Shown: positions 12,221 through 26,741 of the stretch, piece by piece
Layout: every line of letters begins with the position of its first letter
Position numbering within the stretch: position 1 is the first letter of the stretch
From: Macrobrachium rosenbergii
Taxonomy: Eukaryota > Arthropoda > Malacostraca > Decapoda > Palaemonidae
Direction: 5' to 3'
Assembly: GCF_040412425.1 (NCBI RefSeq)
Contig: NC_089768.1
Span: 4,455,001-4,519,000 of the forward strand
Length of the DNA: 64,000 nt
Program-made: the position numbers and the translations under genes
Notes under the pieces: model-generated
Database searches by the model: none
The model's input: only the letters and a program-made list of their open reading frames with translations
Told to the model about the DNA's origin: nothing

Positions 12221-13260
12221 GCAAAAACACTTATAACCTGGTAAAATTAGCATATTTTTAAGACCGTCTTTTGGAAAAGAGGCCCAGCACAGGGCTGGAA
12301 ATATTCACTTTCAACTTGCCCTGGAAGGTACGGAAAATATTTTAGAAATGTTTTTCTTACACCATGTGCATATGAGTATCTTCCTCTTTCCATTGATTTT
12401 TTTTTAATTGGCTACCTTTAAATTTAGCCCGGTCTAGGGGTGTGCTTAATATAATGTGTATTTAGCCCGGACTGTGAGGGTATGAATATCTCTTTCCTTA
12501 GAAAATAATTATTACCATAAAGTGCTCAGATTCTCAAAAATTTCCTCCCTCTATTTTCCTTGTCTCTTGTCAGTCTCTCGCTTATGAGGTCCTCTTCTGC
12601 TTTCTTTGACGCTGAGGGCATTCCTTTCTTTCCTCCTCCTTTCCTTGTTTTATTCGTCCTGGGCAAGATAAAGGCATTGGGCCCTATTACCTTTGCAATT
12701 CATTAAGTGACCCATTACTGAAGAGTAAAAGTATACGGGGGATGTTCGATAGATAACTTCATATAATGTTTCTGCAGCTGTGTCGATGCTCTACTACATA
12801 TGGCAGTCAATACTTCGTGGAAAGTACTGATATAAGAAAAATATGATAATTACAGTTATAGAGAAACCTGAATAAAGTCTGCGGTTGTCGGTGGCAGGGT
12901 AGTCTGTCCTTATGCAGCGTAATTTTCTTGGCAAGAGTTCAGTATTATATGGGCAACACATGGAGAAGTGTTGCGTGGACACTGGAAATCGTTGGCTCAA
13001 AACTGTTTCCAGTATTACAAACCTAGAAATAAGCCATTAGCTACATCCAGTGGCAAAGTTACAGTCATCTGACGTCTATAACCAAGCTACTGAAAATTCC
13101 ATAAAAATTCTTTGAAAGGACAACAGATCAAAGACACACGAAATTGCTTAAACTTTATGAATAATTTCAAAATGATATGCTAACTCATAAAATCTCCTGC
13201 GCATAGAACATGTATATAGATGCTAACTGTATTAAATATATCAAAGCACATAAAGCATAC
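12221..13260. other. Unassigned non-coding stretch
   Basis: A+T-rich. Two short words, tagcccggtctagggg and tagcccggactgtgagg, about 40 bp apart near 12427-12480, look like a local duplication. There is no coding signal. Confidence 0.45.
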
Positions 13261-13285
13261 GGTATGTATGTATGTATGTATGTAT
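13261..13285. repeat. (GTAT)n microsatellite
   Basis: About six GTAT units. Confidence 0.9.
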
Positions 13286-13346
13286 AAAAGTGTCAAAAAT
13301 ACAGTATTTATGAAAAATGACTCATTCTATATCTTATAATAAGTGC

Positions 13347-13411
13347 ACAGACACACACATACACACACTTTCTCTCTCTCTCTCTCACAAACACACGCAG
13401 CACATGTGTAT

Positions 13412-13455
<44 letters not shown>

Positions 13456-13490
13456 GCATACACACATATATATACATATATACATACAGT

Positions 13491-13562
<72 letters not shown>
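13347..13562. repeat. Compound (CA)n/(TC)n/(TA)n microsatellite
   Basis: CA, TC, CA, TA, CA and TA blocks in series. It creates spurious open frames of alternating Ile-Tyr, Thr-His and Cys-Val on both strands; none is a gene. Confidence 0.97.
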
Positions 13563-13565
<3 letters not shown>

Positions 13566-14118
13566 ACATAATCATCGTTTGGTAGCAAATACTAATTAAA
13601 ATTCTAAAAAATTATTTAATAAAAAACATACAAAAAAGACATTTGTATACACATCAACGTACGCAACTTAATTATGGGGTTGAATGCAAATGCAATTAAG
13701 GCTGAGTTACTTTATATAAGGTGGGGCCCATTTCCCAAAGAGCTATTTACTCAAGGCTCGCACCCCCTCCCTCTCTCCCCTCCCGCACCCTCCCGCCTGA
13801 AGCGTCGTGAGGCTTTTGTGTTTCTGGCTTAGTGTTCGTTAATGTAGAGGGAGACGGAGTGGTGGGAAATGTCAAATGGACACATTCACTATCCAAAGGC
13901 GGTCGTTGATCACTGAGCGACATAATTTCTCTCATTCCTCACAAGTTCTGGCCGTACGGTTCGCCCACCAGTGTGTGTGTTCATGAATTACAAAGCACTG
14001 AATCGGTATGTCGCGGCTTTCTTACACTGAATCACACTCTGAAAGGATTTATTCCCCTTCAGGTTTTAGGCAGCCTTATGATAGTAGGAGATTGGTTATG
14101 ATATTTTTCGTCTGTTTA
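13563..14118. other. Unassigned non-coding stretch
   Basis: No gene was recognised. A C-rich patch lies at 13760-13800. Confidence 0.45.

Positions 14119-16800
<2,682 letters not shown>

Positions 16801-16875
<75 letters not shown>
16801..16875. repeat. (TA)n tract forming the tail of a SINE copy
   Basis: A pure TA run of about 73 bp. It directly abuts the 3' end (reading leftward) of the minus-strand SINE copy at 16876-16990. Confidence 0.95.
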
Positions 16876-16878
<3 letters not shown>

Positions 16879-16990
16879 AACATAATTATAATAACCACGA
16901 TGTACTCTTAGCTTCTCGAAACCTTCTTAACTTTTGGACACGCTTGTCGCTACAAAGCCTTAGATCCAAATGCAAGAATATGAAGTAGTT
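16876..16990 (-). mobile_element. SINE-like body, minus-strand copy (head missing)
   Basis: Read on the minus strand this contains cttcatattcttgcatttgg, then gacaagcgtgtccaaaag, ggtttcgagaagctaagag and finally a TA tail. The same body words recur on the + strand at 17076-17150. This copy has no tRNA-like head of its own and abuts the head of the + copy, giving a head-to-head inverted pair. Family identity is recalled from decapod repeats. Confidence 0.6.
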
Positions 16991-17210
16991 CTGATGTCCG
17001 TGGAAAGGTCGGCAACGTGACCTCGTTCTGATACTCTGGATGCGGGTTTGATCCTGCTACGAGTAGCAGAATTACTTCATATTCTTGCATTTGGAGGTAA
17101 AGATTATTAGTGACAAGCGTATCCAAAAGGTGTGAAGAATTCTAGAAGTTACTAAGGCATTGGGATTATTACTAATACATTATGTGACCAGTGGAATATA
17201 TATATATATA
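16991..17210 (+). mobile_element. tRNA-derived SINE-like element, plus-strand copy
   Basis: A tRNA-like head occupies about 16996-17070, with a degraded A-box region around ggtcggcaacgtgacc and a B-box-like gggtttgatcctgc. The body words match the inverted copy at 16876-16990, and the element ends near a short TA tract at about 17197-17210. It is non-coding. RNA polymerase III boxes are degraded. Confidence 0.6.
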
Positions 17211-17390
17211 TCGTACATCTCAGTTATGTACAGAAGGATACACAGTAATATAACCGGACACCAAGACGACATCTATTTGTAAAAGTATATATATAAAGCT
17301 TATAGCTTTCGTCCATCTTCTGTGGACCTTTTCGCTATTTTTACAACTACATTACATTTTGCTAATCAAGTATAACACTATGGATCTTTC

Positions 17391-17541
<151 letters not shown>

Positions 17542-18060
17542 AAGTTACTTTGATTTTTAATTGTTTTTGATAACAAGTGACATCTTTGAGAAATCACGGA
17601 CAAAATAATACCAGATTAAATTGATGCATTTACATCACTAATTCTTAAAGCGCCTTGTAAAAGAAAGAAGTATTTTTGCTTCTTTACTAGAATAAAATGT
17701 TCTGTAATAAATGAAAAACTTCAGGCCACCTACTCCTCCATTAACCTACGGTAAGATATACTTTGCTAAATCTGAAAATAAAATACCCATTTTTAATAAG
17801 TTATCGGTTGATGAAATACAAAAAAACGGGTACCAAATCAGAATCTATTCATAGGTAATGAATAACATCATGTCAGTATACGGATCGGGTAGCCCACCTA
17901 GGATGGACAAACATATATAAAGAGAATATTGCCCGCTGGACGCCTGACCTGTCTCAGTGGGGGCGGCTAAGCGGCACTTTTACGCCCTCGGAATCCAAAA
18001 TGACTGATCTGATGAGGCACAACGCAAAAAGGTGCTAAAAAGCTCCGGTTCTGATTCATT
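17542..18060. other. Unassigned non-coding stretch
   Basis: No gene or element was recognised. Confidence 0.45.
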
Positions 18061-18110
18061 ACCATACGTACATACATACACACACAAACGCACACAGGCA
18101 CACTTGCACG

Positions 18111-18197
<87 letters not shown>

Positions 18198-18203
18198 ATA
18201 TAC

Positions 18204-18265
<62 letters not shown>

Positions 18266-18290
18266 TATATACATATATATATAAGTTGTT
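18061..18290. repeat. Compound (CA)n/(TA)n microsatellite
   Basis: CATA and CA units, then a TA run, with internal TATG/CATA segments. Confidence 0.97.
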
Positions 18291-18295
18291 CATTT

Positions 18296-18365
<70 letters not shown>

Positions 18366-18379
18366 GAACAACTTTAAAA
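18283..18379. repeat. (TA)n tract flanked by a 17-bp inverted repeat
   Basis: taagttgttcatttttt at about 18282-18298 and aaaatgaacaacttta at 18361-18376 are reverse complements around a TA run of about 60 bp. The whole block can fold into one hairpin. Confidence 0.85.
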
Positions 18380-19839
18380 ACAGCATCTGCTGCCATCATC
18401 CGGGAAAGACAAAGGTAACAGAATTCCTTCTGCTGCCGCGCCGAGGGAGTTGGTGGTAGCAAAAGGCAAAAATAACACGAACACAAAAATAAGACCTTCA
18501 TCTTGACTCCCACATTCCAATTCAGAAAATGATGAGGCCATCGTTATGTCGAGATGGACTGGAATTGTCCAAAATTGGCCTCGAGTTGAAAGAGTGGAAA
18601 TATGCCCTACAACATTGAAAATAATAAAGATAAAATATAAAAGTAATTATTAGGAATTACAACAGCATAAATAATGATATTGGTGTTGAGAGGTGTGAAA
18701 TTTTACGAATAGTTCCCTCCATAGAGGAACCTCATACAAATATAAAAAAGAAAATTATAATTATTTTTTACTGAAATCGATTAAAGAATTAATGAATGAA
18801 ATAATTAAAGGAAACCTCTCCCATGATTGATAATCCCTGTCCCGCTCCCCCCCATCTCTCTCTCTCTCTCTCTCTTTGGGAAAGAGGTCCCACACCATTT
18901 CCAGCCTCTCTGTGATCCCCAGATACCCCAAGGCATTTGTAGTATATTTTTTTGGGGCGCTGCACACATTCCAATATGAAATATGACCATTCTATAATGG
19001 GATATATATAACTCATATTCCTGGTAAGTCTGCCCTAAAAAATTTACTTAAATCGTAACAACATGCAGTTATGTCTTTATTTTTTTTTATTATTATTATT
19101 TTTTAGTGCTAATTCAAATTAACATTTGGGTAATCTGAATCATTAAGTCTCTTACAGCTGATGCTGGATTATGATCCCTCGAGAAACTTGAAAAATTTTA
19201 CTAGTAACCAAAATAAAGGCGATAACAGCAAAAATAAGAAAGCAAAAGCAGAAGAGTACCGATGATGTCAACAGACATGTCTCCCAAGGTGAAGAGAGAA
19301 CCTGCTTTTAAAACTGAGCCAAAATAAGATGCTCTAGAAGCACGGAAGAGAGCGAGATGGTCTTGAAACTTTCAGGAATTAATCATCATTATCGTGTCCA
19401 ATAGTATTAACTTTCTAATTCACACTGGGACTAAGCCCAGGTCTCTCAAATGAAAGGCCCGGGTGCTGAACCTCACGCCCAGGACCTGTACGAGTCAGCT
19501 GCTGGTAGCTGCCATGCCTTGCTTTAAATGAATCAATCTCATTTTAAAAAGCTTTATTGTGTCATACCTTTTGTCTTTACTTTGTCCCTTAGATTTGCAG
19601 TTTGTTTACCTTTGAATTAATCAAAATTCCAAATAACCTTTCACTGATAATTTCGACTTGCTTATTTCAGACTGACGAGAAGCTGTTTTTATACTAAAAT
19701 GATTTCAAATCGAAGTTCCAGTCAGTACTTAGCTATGATTCCGACAATCCTTAACCCACTCAACTAATCTCTTGTGACTTGACTTATGCACCTTCTTATG
19801 GTTCTCCGCAAAATATATTTTATCTTTTATTTTTCTGTA
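18380..19839. other. Unassigned non-coding stretch
   Basis: Contains a short (TC)n run at 18853-18876. Open frames on the minus strand at 18761-19016 are low in information and unrecognised. Confidence 0.45.
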
Positions 19840-20850
19840 GAGCTCGGGTTCATTATTCTTTTCACTACATAGTCCCTCTTATCATTCTCTTTTCCAAATC
19901 TATATTCCTTTAAAAACTCCTGGCTTCTCATTATTTATTTTTATTAATTCCCCGTTTCGTATCTATCTTTCCTTCTAAGGACCCATAGCTTATCACACCT
20001 TTTCCCCTTCAAAATTTGTTCTTCAAACATTTATTTCTTTACAAAAATCTGTCTCATCATTACCTTTCCTTTATAATTCTCCTGTCAGAATCTGTCATTT
20101 TTCAAAACTACACAGGCGCATTCGCTATTTAAAACATGTCTCTTCTTAAAAAGCACCAGACTTATCAATCTCTCATTATTCTCAATTACCTTTTCAAATC
20201 TGTCTTCCTCCAAAAGTTTCTAGGCTCAACACTCTTTATTCCCCTTATTAAAATTATCTCTGCTTTAAAGCCAGCAGGTTAATTACCCCTTTATCATTCT
20301 AACTTAGCTTTTCAAATGTACCTTTCTCTCAAAAATGCCCGGGCTCATTACCCCTTTACAATTTTCATTTGCCTTCAGGATCACCTCTACGTCAAAAACC
20401 TTTGGCTCATCATCCCTTAATCAATCTCGTTTACCTTTTAGAATTTATCTCTCCTTCAGAATCCCCGGTTCATCTTTCCTGTTCCCTTCTCATTTGTATT
20501 CTAAGGTCTATCTTTCATTCATAAACCATCAGGCTCATCGCTCATCTCTCACTCTCTTTTGGCTTTTCAAATCTATCTCTCCTTCAAAAGCACCGTGAGT
20601 TAATATCCTTTATTCTTATTTGCCTTTCCAATTTTATCTTTCTTTTACAAGCCCTCAGGTAACCTCGTCCATTCTGAATTCCATTTGCAAATCTATCTTT
20701 CAACAGGCCCGGCCTTACCACTCCTTTGTCGTTCTCGTTTACCTTTCCAAAACCTTTCCAAACCTATCTTTCCAAGAAAAGCTCCACGCTCAAGACCGCT
20801 TTTTCTTTCTCATTTGCCTTCACACGTCCCGAGCTCATCGCCCTTTTCAT
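19840..20850. repeat. Degenerate minisatellite, unit about 62 bp
   Basis: A pyrimidine-rich block in which a phrase like ggctcattacccctttatcattctc, then acctttcaaatctatctctc, then cttcaaaagccc recurs about 16 times. Phrase starts are near 19848, 19923, 19989, 20055, 20160, 20223, 20278, 20342, 20403, 20468, 20531, 20597, 20657 and 20711, giving spacings mostly of 55-66 bp. Units are strongly diverged and contain small indels. Short + frames (83-87 residues) across it repeat a Leu-Pro-Phe-Ser-rich phrase because of the tandem structure; I see no reason to call them genes. Confidence 0.75.
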
Positions 20851-20904
20851 CATCTTCACCACCAGACATGAAAGGCGAAGACTCAGCACAACATCTACAA
20901 TAAG

Positions 20905-21170
20905 AATAGAATGTTGGGGTAATTGTCCAAGTGGTAATTGTCCACGGGGGTGATAATTGCAGTGTGTAACTGTTCTGGGTATTAATTATGCAGCTGGGAT
21001 GGGGGAGGGCATAACGACTCGGGTAACTGACCTCGGGAAGTATGTGTCATAGAGTAGACTGATATGTAGGGTAACTGCTCATGAGGATTAAGTGTCCGGG
21101 CGTACTGCTCAAGGTAATAGGTCTTCGTGGTCGAGTTTACGGGGATGAATGTCCTGAAGCCATAACCTCA
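20905..21170. repeat. Short-period degenerate tandem repeat
   Basis: Variants of ggtaattgtccacggg (also gtaactgttctggg, ggtaactgacctcggg, ggtaactgctcatgagg) recur roughly every 15-45 bp. This suggests an old low-copy tandem array next to the 62-bp minisatellite. Confidence 0.5.
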
Positions 21171-21270
21171 CGCACATAATGCTCTAAAAATTATCAGACG
21201 ATAAAAATCAAATAAATTTTAACCGGATGGATATAAAAGCGACCATTAAATCTGGAGCTGGAGTTCTTCT

Positions 21271-21273
<3 letters not shown>

Positions 21274-21330
<57 letters not shown>
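21274..21330. repeat. (GA)n microsatellite
   Basis: GA run of about 56 bp. Confidence 0.97.
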
Positions 21331-21332
<2 letters not shown>

Positions 21333-21670
21333 AAAATCTAGGAGCAACTCGAGAGAGTAAACAAAAGAGTCGACATTCACTGCAAGGTCAACGCAATCAA
21401 TAATAGGGGAACGGAAAACGCTCGTACTTCCCCTCTGTATTCCTTCCCGTCTCTTATCAAACTCTAGTTATCTCTAATCCATCCCACTTTCCCCAACCCC
21501 CCGTTCCTCGGCCCGCCCCCCCCTCCATCATCGTGCTCATCGCAGCAGTTTTACTTCCTGAAAACATTGACTCAGCCATTTCTTTCGTCCTTTCTATTGT
21601 CTAGCTTCCTCGGCCTTCCTGCATATCTTCCTTCCCGCTGTTCTCACCATCAACCAGGCCAAGAAACTAG

Positions 21671-21674
<4 letters not shown>

Positions 21675-21734
<60 letters not shown>
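21675..21734. repeat. (TC)n microsatellite
   Basis: TC run of about 60 bp, with a further short TC stretch at 21742-21757. Confidence 0.97.
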
Positions 21735-21737
<3 letters not shown>

Positions 21738-21836
21738 TGATTCTCTCTCTCTTTCTCAACCTCCCTTCGTGACTCAAGTTCTCAGATTACTGTACGTCTT
21801 GTAGAAGCACGTAAGCACATTGACTCTGTAAGCTAC

Positions 21837-21894
21837 GCACACACATACAAATGCAAACACAAAGACATACACACACACACACACACACACACAT
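21837..21894. repeat. (CA)n microsatellite
   Basis: Imperfect, then perfect, CA run. Confidence 0.95.
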
Positions 21895-22228
21895 ATAAAG
21901 CATATATATGAGAATGTTTTTCTCTTTAGGCGAATGGTTCCAGGTGTTCGGAATCTTTTTTTTTTCTGCCCCCAAGTAGTAGGACAATCGCCTCGCAAGA
22001 GTTAGGACCTGATCGGAGACAAAGCAATGTGGACATGTTCTATTGAAACCCATTTAGTCCCTGCTGACCTAAAACAGTGAATTATGCACCCAATATCGAG
22101 TCGACTATAGCTGTTTCCAGCCCAGGGTGAAGAAGACAATGTGCTGTCATCTCATCACACAACAAAGCTGAAAAATGGAAGGATAATGCATTCTAAAGTC
22201 GTTTGCGCTGAAAGGTAAAGACCTTAGG

Positions 22229-22407
<179 letters not shown>

Positions 22408-22604
22408 GTTTGTGTGTGTGTTCATTATGGATATATATATATAATAATACATGCTGTTTTGTGAAATATTAATACGCCCTAAAATGTTTTCAAACTAAAA
22501 CATTAGAGAAATCTACTAAAGACAAATTTTAAGAAAATGTTTCTGAAGGAAGCTAATGACCAGATCGAGAGCATGGCTGAATGACTCAATTAAAAAACGG
22601 TCGC

Positions 22605-22880
22605 CGAACAACGAATAAATAGCCTCTCGGCTAGCACGCTGTTGGCCCAGCATTCGACTCTCCGACCGGCCAATGAAGAATTTGAGGAATTTATTTCTTG
22701 TGATAGAAATTAATTTCTCGTCATAATGTGGTTCGGATTCCACAATAAGCTGTACGTCCCGTTGCTAGGTAACCAGTTGGTTCTTAGCCACGTAAAATAA
22801 ATCTAATGCTTCGGGCCAGCCCTAGGAGAGCTGTTGATCAGCTTAGTAGTCTGGTTAATCTAAGATATACTTTGTCCGAG
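22605..22880 (+). mobile_element. tRNA-derived SINE, family 1, plus strand
   Basis: The head carries ctcggctagcacgctgttgg (A-box side) and gcattcgactctccgaccgg (degraded B box). The body reads gatagaaattaatttctcg, ataatgtggttcggattcc, ccgttgctaggtaaccag, cttcgggccagccctagg and agagctgttgatcagc. Further copies are at 39.6 kb (+) and 55.65 kb (-), which allows cross-checking inside the window. It is non-coding and mobilised in trans by a LINE. I recall it as a decapod SINE; the three-copy alignment supports its being one element. Confidence 0.85.
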
Positions 22881-23450
22881 GAAAATCACCTGAGCACCAA
22901 CTGACGAAGTCTTAATGACGTCGAAGGTGCTACGTCGCCCATGGGGGGTTCAGGAGGGGCAGGGTCCCTTGATGCATCAGTAACCACAAAGAGGCCTTTG
23001 TCAAGGGCGTGCCCATTAGTCATAAAAACTAACGCTTATGACGAAGGAGAGGCGGCAGTACGGAGTGTATGCTGACATACAAGAGGATGAACAACGAACG
23101 TATTCAAGCAAAAAATGGAAGAGAAAAAGGGGGGGGGGGTGAGTCATGAAAATCCATGGCCGAATCAGTTCGGGAAGAAAGGACACTGCGCTGGAACAGT
23201 GTGTTAGCACAGATAAGGTAAATAGGCAAATTCAAGAAGGCTTCTAAAGAAGATTGCTGTGGATATTAGGAGAGCAGTTAAGAGATTTTAGACAAGAAAT
23301 AACTAGAGCAAGTGGGATTACATGTGATATACTGTAATGTGTGTTAATAGCATTACTGAGTGGCAAAACACGGTGTGTAAGGTATCTCTGGATGAGAGAA
23401 AGGTGAGAGGCTGTATAACGGGGAAGATTATAGAGGATTTGTGTAAGAAT
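22881..23450. other. Unassigned non-coding stretch
   Basis: No gene was recognised. There is a G-run at 23130-23140. Confidence 0.4.
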
Positions 23451-23896
<446 letters not shown>

Positions 23897-24209
23897 GTGT
23901 GTGTGTGTGTGTGTGTATGTTTGTGTTAGGAGGAAATTCTATTATGTATTTCTTTATTTGTAACGCTTGACCCAATCATCATCAGGGCAAGAACCAAGGA
24001 TCATAATATGCTCCCGCGGCAAAGTTTTCACCATTAGATAAGATCTCTTGCGATCCAGCCCCGGCAACCAGCTCTTTTGCAAGCACCACTAACAGCTTAA
24101 AGGGCAATTCTCGTGAGCGTTACATGGATGGGAAGAGAGCTCCTAGATTTTTTAGTACGATGCTGATGTTCAATAATCATTGTCGCTTGTTCATGAGATC
24201 TCGCTTGAT

Positions 24210-24226
24210 CTCATACACACATATAT

Positions 24227-24288
<62 letters not shown>

Positions 24289-24306
24289 CACACATATACA
24301 CACGCG

Positions 24307-24395
<89 letters not shown>

Positions 24396-24424
24396 AGACA
24401 TATACATACATATATATGCAGTAC

Positions 24425-24477
<53 letters not shown>

Positions 24478-24478
24478 A
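24210..24478. repeat. Compound (CA)n/(TA)n microsatellite
   Basis: TA, CA, TA, a short unique insert, then TA. Open frames on both strands are artefacts. Confidence 0.97.
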
Positions 24479-24611
24479 TGTGTGTGTGCGTGTATTTCGT
24501 AATAAAATTATGCCTTTATAACAGGACTCACGCAAAACTGAGAACTTTATAGGGAAAAGCGGAGCATTTCCTCAGTTGAAGTGTTAAAAGAGAACAAAGT
24601 TGGATGAAAGC

Positions 24612-24613
<2 letters not shown>

Positions 24614-24680
<67 letters not shown>

Positions 24681-24860
24681 GTTAGAGATCGCAGTATCAG
24701 TGGAATTTATTCTATACAAGGTCTTTTCAATTCTCACTATATCCTCTCTTCTTCAAGGCTGATATCTGCTAAGAGCTGGCCAATGTACAGTACATAATCT
24801 GGACCAAGGTCTAGAGAATAGGCCAGGTCATGCGCAGGTAGAGCGGGATTTGTTTTTGGC
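24614..24860 (-). repeat. (TTA)n-associated interspersed repeat, copy A
   Basis: A (TTA)n run at 24614-24680 is followed by cagtatcagtggaattt, ggtcttttcaattctcac, caaggctgatatctgctaag and a tctagaccttgg-like word. The same words occur in inverted orientation at about 26525-26665, also next to a (TTA)n run. On the minus strand both copies show a short similar peptide phrase (RIEK, then L, Y and STD), so this may be a fragment of a coding element. The class is unknown. Confidence 0.6.
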
Positions 24861-25139
24861 GGGTGTGGTGCGTGACTTCACGTCTGCCTCTCTACTCTGA
24901 CTACGTTTACCGATTCATTAATATTTGCTGTTTATTTCTACTATATTTTACTATCAAATATTGTGCAGCAATCATTTTATTCGTTAACTAAGATATGTGA
25001 CAGGAATAAATTATATGTCAGCCAACGACAAAAAGTAATGTCAAAGCAAAGGAGAAAACCGTATGTCGGCCAACAAATAAAATTATATATATATAAACAA
25101 TAATAATCAAACATGAAACACTTACTACATGCCTTAAAG

Positions 25140-25345
25140 ACCAATTGTATTTCAAAAGGGTATCCATGTACGTCCTTTTATACAAACGCACTACATTAAT
25201 TTACTGGCAAAATTCTATAACAATAAGAAGGATGGATGAAACTTTTATTGCATACCCATAAGATTAGTATATACAAAATGACAATCCCTTACAGCTTTCT
25301 ATACAAACACACTGCATTAATTTATCGGTAAAAAATCAATACATT
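25140..25345. repeat. Short direct repeat pair
   Basis: tatacaaacgcactacattaa (about 25180) and tatacaaacacactgcattaa (about 25299) recur about 120 bp apart with some shared flank, marking a small diverged duplication. Confidence 0.55.
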
Positions 25346-25959
25346 GTGGTCCATATCTATGATTACAGTAGACATACACAATATGATCTCTATATTTTCA
25401 TAGCTTTTCAACTGACTGTTTAATTTTGTAGAAGTCGTGATGTTCTTCTTAAGATTTCGCACCCTAAAAAATGTTCTGCCACGAACAAAATATAGAATGT
25501 AATCAGTCTGAAGCGAAAACTACTTTGCAATGTTCGATGTTAACATTCCTATAGCCCCTTTGCCTGGTTTTAAAGAGTTTTCCCCATGATGACATTTGAA
25601 AAGTTCTTCCAACACTTTCAATTCCCCTTTGTAGACACTTGAAAAACGTCCGTGTACAGCAATAAAAAAACTCTGGGCTTTTTTATAGTCACTCAGGAAA
25701 TCTGAACTAATATTTAAATCTATAATGATAGATATTTAAAAATTAAAAATAAGGCCAATGTTTTTCTTGCTAACCTCTACACTGCACATGTTTGTAAACA
25801 AATGGCTTGTATGTTCATGCTTACTGCCTTAGGTCTAAGCCGAAGGGATTTGAGCGCAGCCAAAGCTTCCGGAAGATCTGACGTCACGACTTAAGCCGCG
25901 CGGAAAAGGTCTCATTTTGGGTCACGGATTGATGGACCTTGCATTTTCTAGACCTTGAT
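25346..25959. other. Unassigned non-coding stretch
   Basis: No gene was recognised. Confidence 0.4.
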
Positions 25960-26510
25960 CTGGATAAGGGGAAAGGCAATAGTTCTGAATATACAGCAGT
26001 CAATTTTTATTTTGGTACGCGCCGGCAGAAGTTAAACATGGCGTGATATATCCTTAGAGTTTCATATTGTCAGCATACGGTAACTAACATCTCGACGTCG
26101 CTCTCGAGTGGTAGAGAACCTTCGTAGACGTTTTCCAAGGGCGTCAACGTGTCGTCGGCCTATCTTCAGGACGGAGTGACCCCCACCGGTACTCCTGAGC
26201 CGACCGGAGACGGGTTCTACCATCAATGTCCAGGAGAAGGCTTTGCTCTGGGCACTAATCCCCTAACAACCAATAAAAATTCAGCTCCCCTTCCACCAAC
26301 GATCTGGGGCCCTTTATATAGCGGCTGATGAGCCCATTCTAACCAGAACGAACCCATCCCATCTACCCCTCGAGACCAACGTCAAGATTACAGTTACCGT
26401 ATGCTGGAAATCTGAAAATCTACGGATGTATCACTCCCCGTTTAACTTCAGCCAACTTCCACCAGAATACAGTGACTATATTCACAACGCCTGACTTTCT
26501 CCTTATCCAG
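25960..26510. mobile_element. Foldback element with about 150-bp inverted arms
   Basis: The left arm 25960-26115 and right arm 26362-26510 are reverse complements. Outer words are ctggataagg and ccttatccag. Inner words are cagcatacggtaact (26081-26095) and agttaccgtatgctg (26392-26406), then ctctcgag with ggtaga. The unpaired middle (26116-26361) is the most G+C-rich part of this area and holds ccaataaaa and a TATA-like ctttatatagc at about 26312. No open frame of note is present. The structure suggests a non-autonomous foldback or MITE-like DNA element, or an inverted pair of LTR-like units. Confidence 0.7.
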
Positions 26511-26524
26511 ACTATACACATCGG

Positions 26525-26663
26525 TCAACCCTTAGCAGATATCAGCCTTGAAGACAAAGAGAACAGTAAGAAGAATTGAAAAGATCTTGTATATTACCAG
26601 TTCCACTGATGTTGCCATTCTTTGTAACACAACATGCTTAAAAGATGGTTTACTCCCTTCATA

Positions 26664-26740
<77 letters not shown>
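26525..26740 (+). repeat. (TTA)n-associated interspersed repeat, copy B
   Basis: Contains gatatcagccttgaagac, gaattgaaaagatcttgta and ttccactgatgttgcc, then an (ATT)n run at about 26665-26740. It is the reverse complement of copy A at 24614-24860. It starts directly outside the foldback element. Confidence 0.6.

Positions 26741-26741
<1 letters not shown>

Noticed and set aside
24528..24797. Poly-Ile and poly-Tyr frames (also 26.6 and 49.8 kb)
   Set aside because: They are translations of (TTA)n or (AAT)n runs.
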